Below the pieces are notes generated by a model. That model saw only the letters and a program-made list of their open reading frames with translations, was not told where the DNA came from and did not search any database. A stretch of 64,000 bases of DNA from Syngnathus acus (Eukaryota > Chordata > Actinopteri > Syngnathiformes > Syngnathidae), in contig NC_051105.1 of assembly GCF_901709675.1 (NCBI RefSeq), forward strand, positions 3,465,104-3,529,103, given 5' to 3'. Shown here one piece after another: positions 34,225 to 46,245 of this stretch. The position numbers and the translations under genes were made by a program. Numbering within the stretch: position 1 is the stretch's first letter; every line of letters begins with the position of its first letter.

Positions 34225-34372
34225 CTGCATGCCAGTGGGACTCAGTAGGCTCCGCCAGTCCCGATCCAGACCAAAGACGAAGGCGTTGGCCAAGCCATGA
34301 AGTGGAGCCGATAGCACGTGCAACAGAGTGAGGGAGAACGACGGATCCAGTGGGTAAAGGGCGTTGTGGAGC
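34225..34372 (-). CDS. Seven-transmembrane receptor, penultimate exon (TM7 and start of tail)
   Basis: On the minus strand the acceptor CCGCCAG precedes G-CTC-CAC, and the donor GGCATGCAG|GTATGT closes it. The 148 bases complete a split Arg codon from the previous exon and add 49 codons. The product starts LHNALYPLDPSFSLTLLHVL, continues through SAPLHGLANAFVFGLD and ends WRSLLSPTGMQ. This is a hydrophobic membrane-spanning helix with a mid-helix proline followed by G-x-x-N-A, then an aromatic/Gly and a charged turn, as at the cytoplasmic end of TM7. The pattern resembles cAMP-receptor-like and TMEM116-type receptors (recall: LLNALVYG-like motif). Confidence that it is an exon is high; the family call is moderate. 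Confidence 0.85.
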
Positions 34373-34735
34373 CTGGCGGAACACAGCGGCACAATGTTAA
34401 GTTTTAAAATCAAGTTGTAGGATAATAGTTACTATGGCAACATTGATTCACCAAATGACCAGGAACTGAATAATAGCATGTGAAAATAGCGTAAACTAAC
34501 ATTAGCATTGGTGTTATTTTTGTCACGTCTAGCCGTCAAATGTTACAATGAAGAATGTGCTTGGCCAATGAGGGATGAGCAATGCCAATAAAATACACCA
34601 AGAGACAATCCAGCGCTAAAGCCCAGCAACAGGGTGGGCTAACATTAGCGTGTGTTTATTTTTGTCTTTTCTAGTCGTCCATCCTGAAATGTTAAGATAA
34701 GGATGGCGCCCACGAAGACAGAACCGGCTGTGTGT

Positions 34736-34757
34736 GGGGGGGGGGGGGGGGGGGGGG
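34736..34757. repeat. 22-base poly-G run
   Basis: An uninterrupted guanine run that opens a purine-rich block extending to about 34960. It can form G-quadruplexes and is prone to assembly length error. Confidence 0.9.
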
Positions 34758-35675
34758 AACGGGAAAAGGCAGCGAGCGTGAGGTTGACAGATCAACCGGA
34801 AGGAAGCGCGAGGAAGACGACAAGTGAGTGACAGAGCGAGAAGGAAGGGTGAAAACGAGAGGTAATGAGAGCGAGCGTCGCGGGCGGCAAAAAAAAAAGG
34901 GAGAGGGAGGGGTGGCGAGCCGGAGGAAAACGGGGGAGGGCGAAAAGGAGCGAGGCGAGCTTTATATCAGCGTTTAAGAGCCCATTAGGCAGCGCGAGAC
35001 GTCTGGGCTGACACATTCTTGGCTGCCGCTTCGACAGCACACAGCACTTTACAAGGGCGGCGAGAAGCAGAGAGGCGGAAAAGTGGCGGAGCGCTCCGTT
35101 CCGACTCCGAGCCGCCGTTTCCTGCTCATCCCGTCCAAATCCTCGCCATCCTATCCACGTTTGCTTGTGTACACATTTCCCCGCCACCGTGCATCTATCG
35201 CCAATTTGGCTCTTCCATTCGACCCGCTCAAGGCTGCTTTGCCTCGCTGGGAAGAAATTCGAAGGATGCTGGCCAGCAATTGACCCTGGATTAACCCCGT
35301 ATTAGTCCTCCACGCAGGGTTAGCGTGTCCCTAATGTTTTTTTCATTGATCTATTAGCCAGGGAATCAATGTGTACGACGCTTACGGTGATTTTGGTGCG
35401 AGGGGGCGGAAATAAGCGGCCACAGCGGTTGACTTCACCACTTGGAAAGCCATCCCTGGGCTACTCGCATGTTGCCTGCAGCTTGGTCATCCGTAATAAA
35501 AGAACAATTTTATTCTATTATCAGCCAATGAGGCGCCTCTTTGGTGACAGTTTTTCCTCCATATTTGTTTGTTCTCAAGCAGTAACCAAAATATAGTAAA
35601 GTCCCATGTATTGCTTGGGATATGATCCATCCCCACTCGCAAAAAGTGGAAATCCACAATACAGAGAGACCATTT

Positions 35676-35760
35676 TAAAACTCATTCACTCCCAAAGATG
35701 TGTTTTTACGAGTCCAGACATTCATTAGCAGATCCTTTTTTATCAATCTGTTTCAAATGT
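35676..35760 (+). mobile_element. Single end of the CTCATTCACT MITE family
   Basis: AAACTCATTCACTCCCAAAG at the left resembles the inverted ends of the element at 20105-20213. The right end is not found, so this is a truncated copy or chance match. Confidence 0.35.
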
Positions 35761-36499
35761 TAGGATACAGCAGGGTCTAAAAATGTCAGATAGAGAATTT
35801 AAACAACTTTCTTTCATGGAATTAAAAAGTGGGGCCTGGTGGAGAGGCATGTGATGTAGCTGACTACGTGTGAGTGTGAGCTGTGGCAGACAGCAGCTCC
35901 TTTGTGAGTGAGCTCATTGTGTTTAACATTGCTGATCTCCTGGCATTCAATAAACAGCTAAAAAAAATACATTGCTGATTGTGACTCTCCTTTCACATCA
36001 TTAAATATATTGTAAAAACCCATCAAGAACAATAGTTGTGGGGGGGGCAGGAAGGGTGGACTGCAGTATAGTGGGCTAACTCCATTTTCCTAATCTCACT
36101 GGAGCCTGCATTAGGTCCGAGAAATAGCATCAGGGAGTATCCACTTTTGAACATTGACACGTGAAACATTTCGATCCAGGGGGTCCTCGGTTTAAAACGA
36201 ATGGTGCGCAATGAGCTAGTAAACAAAACAGCCTCTGTACAGGCCAGTCAAGTCTCATCTTTTATTCCCACGCGAATGGTATTTGTTCATTGTTGAGGTT
36301 TCTCGTTTCTGACTGGAACCACAAAAAAAGCCTCAGACAGAACTGCAGGTGAACAAGCGCAGGAGATGATTATGTAGATTTCTTCGCAAATCTTCTTATA
36401 ATCCCCTTTTATCCTCTTTTGCGGCAGAAGGTTGGAAGGTTTATTTTCTATTAATCTGTCGCCACTTACCTTCCAAAATACCTTTGGAAAAAGTTGTGA

Positions 36500-37260
36500 C
36501 GGGAAGAAGAAAGAATACCTCCCACCCAGCGCAGTGTTGGCAACAGGTTGAAAATCGGCCTAGCGAGCCGCATCCGACCTGCCAACCCGAGGGCGACCGT
36601 GTCAAGTCTTAAGGGTCTTAACGCGCCGGCTAATGAAAGCGGTGGCGGCGGCCTGGCTGCGAGCGGAGCAGCGGCGCCGCGTGTTTTCTGGGTTAGCCTT
36701 AACCGCCGTATCTCAAGAGGAGCGGCGCAGCTGCTGCTCACATTCATTTCACTTCCCATTAAAGGTGAAATAAATCAGCAGTCCCCACACAACCTCTGCA
36801 GGACAAACACACACGCCCGCACACACACACACACACACACACACCCACACACACACAAATAGATCTGTGCATGTGAGAGGGTCACATGCGTCGCGGATGT
36901 CAGGTGGAGAGGAAAAGGCGGTGAATGTGCATTTGTGTGTGCGCTTTTCTGAACGCCACAGCGGTGAGAGCAAAACTAGCGTGTGTGCGTGTGTGTGCGC
37001 GTGAGGCGGCTATTTCTGGCATCTCATTTTTTCCCCCCCTCCTGCTGCCGCAAAGAAACGCGATCGGCGTCCGGGAAACGAGAGCTGGCAGCAAGCAATC
37101 ATCTGCCTGCCACACACACACACACACACACAAACACATACACACACACACAGACGCACACACACGCGCGCACACGCAGGAACGCGTGCGCACACACACA
37201 AACGAGCGCAGCGCCGAGCAACATGCACCATGGCAACGGAACAGCCGCAATTAGAGGCAA
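36500..37260. other. CpG-rich intronic block with CA microsatellites
   Basis: GCGGTGGCGGCGGCCTGGC-type sequence at 36630-36680, (CA)n at 36806-36858 and 37112-37195 with CG interruptions, and CpG-rich sequence between. It may be a CpG island; no exon with splice sites is recognised. Confidence 0.5.
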
Positions 37261-37269
37261 AGAGCCTTT

Positions 37270-37735
37270 CCCCTCCATCGAGGGAGAGCGAAATGAAAGG
37301 AAGAAAGAGCGGGCGAGCAAGATAGAGGGAGAGAGCGAGCGAGCGAGCGAGACGGGGGCGGGTGGCGGCGGCGGCGGCGGGGGGTTTGTAGAGACGAGTG
37401 TCAGAAAACGGCGCTGCACAGGAAGAAGGGGGGACAAGGTGGGGGGGGGGGTAGGTGGTGGAAGAGGAAGAACACAAGAGAGGTGAGAATGTGCAAGAGC
37501 AAGGCTGCGAAAGGGGAACGAGGGCCCTCGAGAGAGAGCGAGATGGCGCTGAGAGGCCCCTGGGGGAGGTGAAAGCACCGAGCGAGGCCGAGGCGACAGG
37601 AAGAAGAAGGAGGCAGCGAAGGAGGAGTGATATCAAAAAAGACAGATTGCGAGACACGAGCGAGACAAACTAGGAGATTACGGGCGAAACGCGATAGAGG
37701 GAGGGAGGGAGGGTGGATGTGTGAGAGTGCGAGCG
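37270..37735. repeat. Long purine-rich (GA/GGC) tract
   Basis: The plus strand is overwhelmingly A/G over some 450 bases, with (GAGC)n at 37330-37350, GGC repeats at 37363-37385 and G-runs at 37440-37452. Such tracts can form triplexes and quadruplexes. They produce long serine/leucine/proline frames on the minus strand (up to 215 codons) that are not genes. Confidence 0.8.
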
Positions 37736-37829
37736 TGTGCGCCGCTTTCTCTCGCGAGCGCCGCGCTAATGAAAGATGAATGAGGGAGGCAGTGGTGGGA
37801 AGCGTGTCTGCAGGCGATGCCAGGCCAGG

Positions 37830-40800
37830 CTGATGTGTGCATAAATGTGTGTCAAAGTGTGTGTGTGCGTGTAGTCAAGCGTGCCTCGCACTTGGCTGGC
37901 AGGTGACGGCCAACGAGGACGGCGTCGCACGCGCCGGAGGTCGCTCGCCTGAGAGTCATCCACGCTTTTTAATCGCATGCCGGCGTACAGGAAATCAAAT
38001 GAACGCCGTCACCACAGTATTCATTGGCCGCGGAATCCAAAACTGATCTCAGTTTTACTCTATCGTTTCAAGTTTTTGAGCCCTGTGATTTAAATGTCTA
38101 TGTATGTAAATAAAACACTAAAAAAAAAAGCATAAAAATACAACTTACAACAGTGGTATGTATGCCCATGTTTACAAGGTTAAGAAAAAAGCCAGAACTC
38201 ATCTTCTTAATTTATACTATGTTTTCTTTTTACCAATTGGGAGCTGCACACACCTTGGCACAAAAAGGTTTCCAAAAGAGTCCAATAATAATAAGATGGC
38301 AAGACTTACTACAGCTAATCAGTGGAATTTGACTCTGGTAAAGTGTGGAGAAAAGCTTGGGGTGCTGGAAAATAACGGATTCATATTAGAATCAGCATGC
38401 CAAATGTTAGTTTAATTAATTCTACTATATTGTTTCAAATTGTACATCAGTGTAATAACCTTTGAAAATACACCTAGCGGCTAAGGCATTTTTTTTCCAC
38501 CGTAGCAAGTTCGTACCTTTCACGGACTGGCAACTATTCAGCAGCCGGGGGTGGATCAATGGTACAACAAAAAATGCCAATTGTTTGGTTTTCACCAATA
38601 TTGTATAAACCTTTAGCATTAGCGTGCATTAGCAGTTAGCCACCAAGAGTGACATTCTCAGGGTATTTTCATTGGTGACAAATCAGTTTTGAAGGCGTCA
38701 TTGACTCATTGGAGAGCCGCTTGCCGTAGATCGGCCTTTCGTGCACAGCGAAAAAACGTTTTTTTTTTACTCATTTTGCTCTCTTGTGGATTGAATAATA
38801 TAAACGTCCAATATGAATTTTCATGCATTAATACCATCACATCAAATTTGAACCAGATCGAGTAGATTTTCAAAACTGGTCAAGGGTAGCCCAAAAATGA
38901 ATCTCTACCATTTTGAAGCTTTCGTCGTCAGAGAATTGTCTGGAACAGAATATTAATGTGCGGCTTACGACTGAGGCAACCCACTCTTAAAACTATTTTC
39001 AGAACAAAGCAAATCTGTACCCGGATTGTCAAACTTTGTACAGGCCTAGAGGGAGATAAAAAGAAGATGTAGTATGTGTGTTTGTGGCTATGCGTGAAGT
39101 CAAGCATGCCTTGCACTTGGCTGGTACGTGCCGGACAAGGAGAATGGCGTGTCCCTTGCTTGAGAGTGATTGTTGCCTTTGCGTCGCATTGCCGGCTCAC
39201 AGGAAGTCAAATGAAGCTACGGTGCCTCCAAGGCTGCCCAAGAAACGCCTCATCGATCATGTCAGTCTCTCGCCTGCCCATAAAATTTCGTGCAAAATCC
39301 TACGACACCATGCCAATCGAATGATCTTTCCAGTCATTACCATTATTCAGCTATGCTAATATCCCGACTGCACGTTTCCACCAAGATGTACATTTTATCC
39401 TGCATTTCCAGAAATAACGGTTGGCTGCCCCACTTCTGATACCAAAGGGTTAGAGTTTGCAAGATTGATGAAAAACTGACTTTTAAAACTATTAAACATG
39501 GGTTGAAAGAGAACTCTCCAGAAGATAATGGGAAAAGTACAGCTTTTGACAAAGGACTTCTGACACCATTTTTCATGGCAAATTCAAAGTTTGAACCTGT
39601 GTCTATTGCATTTTCAAAAGCCGTACAGGCCCAGAAGGAGATAAAATGAAGTGTGTGTGTGTGTGTGTGTATAAAGTGTGTGCCACACTCGGCTGGCAGG
39701 TGTCGAACAATGAGGACGGCACCACACGTGCTGGAGGTCACTCGTCTGAGAGCAATTGCCGCCTTTTAATCACACGCTGGCTCGCAGGAAGTCAAATCGA
39801 CGGCGTCTCGAAGGCCACTCTGGCTCGCTTATTGAAGAAGCGCTTCATCGATCATGTCGGCCCCTCGCCTGCCCATCAGATTCCGCGCGGAATCCCGCCC
39901 ACAGGGCCGCTTTGTCAAAGAATATCAGTCCACACAGTATTCCAACATCTATGACATCATAGAACCAAAAAGACAATCTACTGAATGCACCACAACTGAG
40001 ACAATCCATTTGTGACACAATTTGTGGTAAAGAAGTAGACACATTTCAACCACAATCGGTTGGCTTTTGTCTAAATTGTACCCCTTATGACGAATAGAAC
40101 AAACATAAAACACAATTTTAGTCAATTGCCCACAGCAAACCTCACACTTGGCCGGAAGGTGTCAGACATCTTGTCTTGCCTGCCCATTAGATTCCGTACA
40201 AAGGGCGTTTATCTCTTCCAATATCCCGTTGTGTCAGACCAACTGTCTTTCCAGTCATGGCTTTGCAGATGCTGCAAATGCCCCGTTTCCACATGCATGA
40301 AAGAGCGCTTCATTATTTTCTGCAGGTTATAGAGTAAAACAACAGATCTGGACCACTCTTAGGTATTAAAAGAGCATTTTCTGGAAACCACATGGTGAAG
40401 ATTATAAGGCAAATAATAATAGCGAGCCTCACATTTGGCTTTTACATGTCAGACGACTTTTAAATGCGTACCTGGTCACGGGAAGCCGAGCCGACAAGAC
40501 CGCAACAATAGGCTGGTCGCACTTATTGAAGCGTTTCATTGGTGATGTCAGATTCCTTGCAAAATCCCATCCTTCTCCACCCTGCCAGTCAGACCAGCTT
40601 TCCTGTTATCGTGTTGTGGGTGCATCTAATGCATCATTTCCACCAAGCAGTGCAATTTGCTTGATATTATTCAGCCTTTTCCAGAAACGCACACCTCAAA
40701 GGCATCCCGCTTCTGACCAGAAATGTACGCATTACAATAAAGGCTTCCCATTTCTGACCTCATTCTTGACGGAGGAGGTTCTCAAACAGAATTTGAATCT

Positions 40801-40870
40801 GGGTCTGTTGGGTTTTGTAGTACCAATAGAACTGATTCTTTGCACTTTTCAGCAGTGGTTGACAGAATCG
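37830..40870. repeat. Set of decayed direct duplications, unit up to about 580 bp
   Basis: A block reading CACTTGGCTGGCAGGTG...GAGGACGGC...TTTTAATCGCATGC(C/T)GGC...CAGGAA(A/G)TCAAAT starts near 37885 and recurs at about 39110, 39690, 40145 (shorter) and 40430 (weaker). Downstream parts are shared too: CATCGATCATGTC then CGCCTGCCCAT(A/C)A(A/G)ATT at 39250 and 39846, and AGGAGATAAAA with GT repeats before the block at 39050 and 39637. The 39.1-to-39.7 spacing is close to 580 bases. I see no transposon ends, so this looks like serial local duplication followed by long decay. Confidence 0.6.
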
Positions 40871-41041
40871 TCACTTTTCTCGGAAATGCGATAGGAAGAA
40901 AACAAAAACTATGCCATTATAAAAACACAGTGGATTTCGACTCAGAGCTGATTAAAAGCCGTTAGTGTTTTTTCTTTCATTTTTTCCCAGAATTGGAAAA
41001 AAGAGGCATTGCAGTCAACAGCGATACATCATTATGTAAAG

Positions 41042-41336
41042 CAGGGGTGTCAAACTCCTTTTTGTCGCGGGCCACATCGTAGTCGTAGTTTCCTTCCCTC
41101 CATTATGAAAGTCAAAGGCTACACAACAAACTGATGAATTCTGAGACTAGTAAAAACTGCTTAAATATTTTAAAAAGATGAATGGTAATAAAAATTACTA
41201 GCAGTATCTCTATTATTTAAAAGTGAAGATAATTTGTAATTTCAATATTGCCGATGCACAATTTGTCTTCGCGGGCCACGTAAAATGATGTGACGGGCCG
41301 TATCTGGCCCCCGGGCCGTGGCTTTGACACCCACCT
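41042..41336 (+). mobile_element. hAT-like MITE with GTGTCAAA ends
   Basis: The left end CAGGGGTGTCAAACTC and the right end GGCTTTGACACCCACCT are imperfect reverse complements. The inside includes CGGGCCACAT near the left and GGGCCACGTAAAATGATG, CTGGCCCCCGGGCC near the right. The set is familiar from a common fish hAT-derived repeat. No transposase remnant. A truncated relative lies at 16282-16412. Confidence 0.75.
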
Positions 41337-43545
41337 ATGATATAACGGGAGAACTCCCAAAATATTAGCGGTTCTCGTAGTTTAGTCTGACACGCTATTG
41401 CCATCCCGCTTGCTAGATACACACCAGTCAAAATGAGGACTTAGCGTTACAAATCGTACCACGGCGAGCTGATACAGGACGACGTCTTTGTGGCGTCACA
41501 CATCCGCTGAGCCGCCAATGAGAGTCTGCTAGCCTGAGAGCCTCCTTCCGGAGAGCTGAAGGCGGCCAAAACAGTCATCCTGACCCTGATTGCACTTCCT
41601 CTTCTCCTCGGCTGACTCGCTTCTCTTTTTTTTCCTTCTCTTTCACTCCAGACGAATCATTCGGTTCAAAATGCCAAAACAAGGCTCTTGTGCTGGCCAC
41701 AACGCTCCTTTTAAGAGACAATGGAAACCCTTTAAATGAAAGGAATTTTTCCGCTTCAACACATGATAACGCTTGACTCCTGGGTGAGGTTGGGGTGTGT
41801 GCACGCCCTGTCTGGATTTCCGTAACGTTCTTGAAACATGACCGCATTTAAGGCTATTTACTGAACTGCACCAAAATGCCGGAATCGTTCAGAGAATAAC
41901 GATTCGCCAATTTTCCTTTAATTTGGTGTGAAAAGAGGTACGGTCAAGGTGTACAAGTGGAACATTAAAACAAAACCACTATGACATTCTGAAATTTCAG
42001 TTTGGGACTAGGATCTTTTTTAAAACAGATTTTGAATAATGGATCATGTTTTCATTCTTGTTCATTCATTCGCTGTAGAAAAGAAAGACAAGAAAACAAA
42101 TAGAAAGCAAATAGACTTGAAGCGACATAATTTCTGGCCATTACCAGTTGTGTCCTACATGTAATGATAATCCCCCGCACTGTCTGGTGCACTGTCTGGT
42201 TATGGTGGCAAAAATGCAGACTTTTCTTACCAAGATGTATATCAAGGCCTATTTCATTCTTGAAAAACATGAAAGAAATTCAAGACGTTAGTGTCACATA
42301 GTACTGTAGAACAGTGACCTTGAAAACTCAAACTTGGCAATGATGATCGTGGTACAATTCAACACCATTTTGGCGGGTTATTTATGGCTTTTTGTCCCCG
42401 ACGGATTTCGATTCCTACGGCAGTGACATCGTTTGCACGTAAGCCTGAATGCGCCATAGGCATGATGTCGTCAAGTCATGATTACGGTCAATATTTGCAT
42501 GGAAAACATTTCAAGACCGTAAACATTAAACAGTAAGTCGGGTTGTAATCGAGCATCGACGTTTGCTCTCGGTAACCTCAAAACATATGTCGGAGCTGAC
42601 TGTAGGTACACCAAGGGCCGACTGTGAACCCAGTAGACCTTGGTTGAAATCCAAATTCAGGATTCTTCAGTCATTATGCAATGTGCTCACTTGGGAGGAC
42701 CCTGGGCGACAGAACCATGAAATGGGTGTGACGCTAAGGTAAAAAAGAAAGGTGGTGGCCGCCTGACGGAACAAGCCGTTACTGTACGCCAAGTACCTTC
42801 CAGGGATTTCGTTCCAACCCATTAGAACCAAATTGACGGTGATTTGCATTGGGGTTCCTTAACCCACGGTGTCAGACATGTGACTTCAAATGGTGGCTTT
42901 AAGAGCAAGCTGAGGAGGACACGCTGGCTCCTCAAACACAAATCGTCCCACCGAATAAGTTCTCAGGATTAACTTAGCGACACCATCGTGTGTCCAGTCG
43001 ATCGCACGGGCTGGGCGTTTGACTGTTTGTGCACGAGTATAGCCTTGCGCGCGTCGTGCCACAATATGTGTGCGAGCCAAAGAGCGAAAAAAGAGAGAGA
43101 GAGAGAGAGAGGGAGGGAGGTAGAGCAGATGATAGAGTGGGCTTTAGCGATTCCCCGGAGTGTGAGGCAGCGTTTACGGCACTCTCAGAGCAGCCAGAGT
43201 GATGAATATTTAAAGACGTGCCTGAAAGCGCGGTGGGGAGGTGGTGGTGGTGGTGGTAGTAGGGGGTTGGGGGGTATATAGCGGACGGTGCGTGTGTGCG
43301 GGTGTGTGCGGGGCGTGCTTGCATCTCACACAAAAATAAAGTGGCCATGAGCATGTGACAGAGGATCTCTTTCCTGCTTGTGCCTGCATGCATAGTATAG
43401 AGCATACATATAGCATGTTTATTGCCTTCACTATATATGGTGCATTTGCGACGTGCTAATTATCGCCATGTGTCGCCAAGCCGTCCTTATATATTCATTT
43501 TCGCATGTTGCAAGGCGTGTTTGTGCGTCCAGACTGAGCACGGGC

Positions 43546-43598
<53 letters not shown>
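43546..43598. repeat. (CA)n microsatellite
   Basis: About 26 uninterrupted CA units. The His-Thr and Cys-Val open frames on both strands over it are spurious. Confidence 0.97.
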
Positions 43599-43600
<2 letters not shown>

Positions 43601-44969
43601 GCTTCCCCCCTGGTCCCCAGCGTGCTCTTCGCTCAATCCTGCAGGCCAACGCGGTCTCGCTAAATGGGGATGAATAGCGGAGCGTTGCCGCCGTGCGACG
43701 GGAGACGAATGGCTACAGGGCTCTCGTCTCCGGTTACACACCGACCGCTACCGGGGACGCACACACTCTATAAGGCTGCCAACAAAAGGGAATTATTGTC
43801 ATAATATGTTGACTGTGTTAAATCACAAATGTTTTTGTTTGTTCTTAAATTGTCAGAAAATTGGATGGAAATGCATGGCCCATGACAATTTGAATTTTTC
43901 AATCAAACTCGATCTTTCAGTCGTGACTACATTCGAACCAGCTAACCAACCAGCATCAAACTAGAAATGAAGCGTTATAGACAAGCCACGCCTGCTATCA
44001 GACGGCCTTGTTCGATGGTTCATTTGAACCAGTTGGTAAAGGTCTCCAAAATGTTCAACAACTCCCTCTCTACTACACATTTTGATAAAATGACCGTCAT
44101 CTCTGTTCAAGCCAATCACAAGCTCATACATCATGACAAACTCATCACTCGCCACGCATGCCCTCAAATATGGCTAGGCCCAATGTTAACACCCTGCTAA
44201 TATAGCTTCATTAACTAGCTTCTGACTAAATATATCATCGTCAAATTTAAGAAATATTTTATTCAAAATCAATACGACAATTTTCTAAAGTACAAGCCCT
44301 AGAATTCGCCCCAAAATGGCCGCTTTAAAGTAAAATGGCTGATTTCCTGTTTCGTTATTACAGCATTGGAATGATAAAGGAAGACCAAAAGTGGCATGAC
44401 ATACGACATACGATAAAAATTTTTGCAAAACGGTGATACTGCCTTTTGAATCCACGCTGGTGTCAAGAGAAAAGATAATTCAGAAAGATTGGTAGACAAA
44501 TAGCGAAATTGTGTGCGCGTTGAACGTTTCTAGACACTGCACACTATTAGACCAATAAAATGGAGTTGTTTTTCCTCATCATGCAGTTTCTTAGTTGTTA
44601 ACAAATTAAGATGTCTAAAAAAACAACAACATAAAAACCAAATCTGGATGTGTACCCAACTTCTGTCGGCAGGGAATTGGTACTTGACAGTCCATGTTTT
44701 TGTCATTGTTCAATCACACACAGTCAAACGGAAGTAAACACACATAGAAGCAAAGATAAGTCAGAACATTTCTGTTTCTGAGACGCCGGCTCGTTTCACC
44801 GACGACGTTATAGCGTGTAAAATAAAACGCACGCCAAGCCGCAAAAGTTATTCTGAGAGGCGGAAGGAAGACAGCGTCGGAAAGCGGGAGCAGCGGGGAG
44901 GAAAGAGAGAACCAACACATCCTGCGATGCAAAATACAGCGCGATAAGCGTTAATATTTCCCGACCACC

Positions 44970-45425
44970 ACAAACCCCCCCCCCGCCACTCTTCCTCCAC
45001 CTTCCTTCCTCTCTTCCTTTCTTCCTCCCTCCATCCTTCCCCTCCTCCTCCGCCGCCGCCGCCACGTTCTCTTTGAGGGATGAATAATAACTGCTGCTCT
45101 GAGATTTCCTTCCTCGTTTTTCAAAGCGCCGAGCGGAGATGGGGAAGGTCTGCCTGGCCTCGGCGTGCGCACACACACAAGGCGAAAAGCACGCACACAC
45201 ACACGCACACACACGGCAAAGCACAGACGCACGTACGCGCTGTCTTGTTCTCTCTGCTCGCCTGGAGCAGGGAAATCAGATCTCCTCCAAAGAGCGGCGG
45301 GGTGGTGTGGGGATGAAAGGGGGGTTCAGGCCTTGTAGGGAGCCCATACAAAACTCTCCTGCTAGCACATGTGGGCTGACACACACACATACGCACGCAC
45401 AAACACACACAAAGTAAAAAAAAAA
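44970..45425. other. C/T-rich then CA/CG-rich block
   Basis: A C-run and CTTCC repeats at 44976-45045 are followed by CGCCGCCGCCGCC (45050-45062) and CA/CG repeats at 45168-45215 and 45379-45412. Possible CpG island; no exon is recognised. Confidence 0.5.
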
Positions 45426-45989
45426 GAAAAAAATAACATCGAGGGACAACGAGAAAGGCGCCGGATGCGTCCCTGCGGCGACAGGGTGAACTCAAGGTTA
45501 TGCAGACACATAGGCAGTTCAAGCCCCCGCCGCCAGGACCAATCCGTCGGCTCGGAGCAGCCCCGCGGAAAGGAGCGTAACCTCAATCGCTCACAGGCAA
45601 CTAGAGCGCCTGCCTCGTGCCTCGCCTTTTGGGTAAAAATAAGGAGGGGGGATGAAAATTGGAGAAGCATTTTCTTTTCCTGCGCATGCTTTTAAGCTGC
45701 TTTTACGTCCGTCCAAGCTCACCAGTTTTGAACAATAAACCTTCACCTGCCATGCATTTCAAATGCAACAACATTGATAAGTGAAGAGCCTGACATTAAA
45801 GGAGCGTAACCCGACGCTGAACTCGTCAAAGAAGAGGGACCGCGAACAGATAACAAACACAATGGCGCATAGTTGACCTCTGCCAACAATCCCAAACCAG
45901 CCCATCCGGAAAAACGCTGTTTTCGCATAGCTGGAAAGTTAGTTCAAATAGAAAGACGATTAGAATAGTAGATTTGTTCAACATATTTT

Positions 45990-46245
45990 TAAGGGCAATG
46001 TGGGCTAGTGGTTAGCAAGTCTGCCTCACAGTTTCGAGGGTTTGAATCCCTGCTCAGCTTTCTCCAGCTGCTTCCCACACTAGCAGGCACGTTAGGATAA
46101 TTGGCTCTAAATTGTCCATTGGTGAAATTATGAGTGGGAATGGTCTATGTGCTCTGCAACTGTCAGTCAGTCAGTCCATTGTGTATCCTCTCATCATAAA
46201 GTCAGCTGGGATACCCTCCAGCTCACCCTCGACACTAATGAAGAC
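45990..46245 (+). mobile_element. tRNA-headed SINE-like repeat
   Basis: TGTGGGCTAGTGGTTAGC resembles a polymerase III box A and GGGTTTGAATCCCTG, about 30 bases on, a box B. The body then shows GCACGTTAGGATAATTGG and CTCTAAATTGTCC and ends with CAGTCAGTCAGTCC and CAGCTGGGATACCCTCCAGC, familiar from fish SINEs sharing an L2-like tail. Diverged, non-coding. Confidence 0.65.

Noticed and set aside
37010-37657. 215-codon minus-strand open frame
   Set aside because: It is the complement of a purine-rich tract and a CA repeat; Ser/Leu/Pro and Cys/Val runs follow directly from composition.
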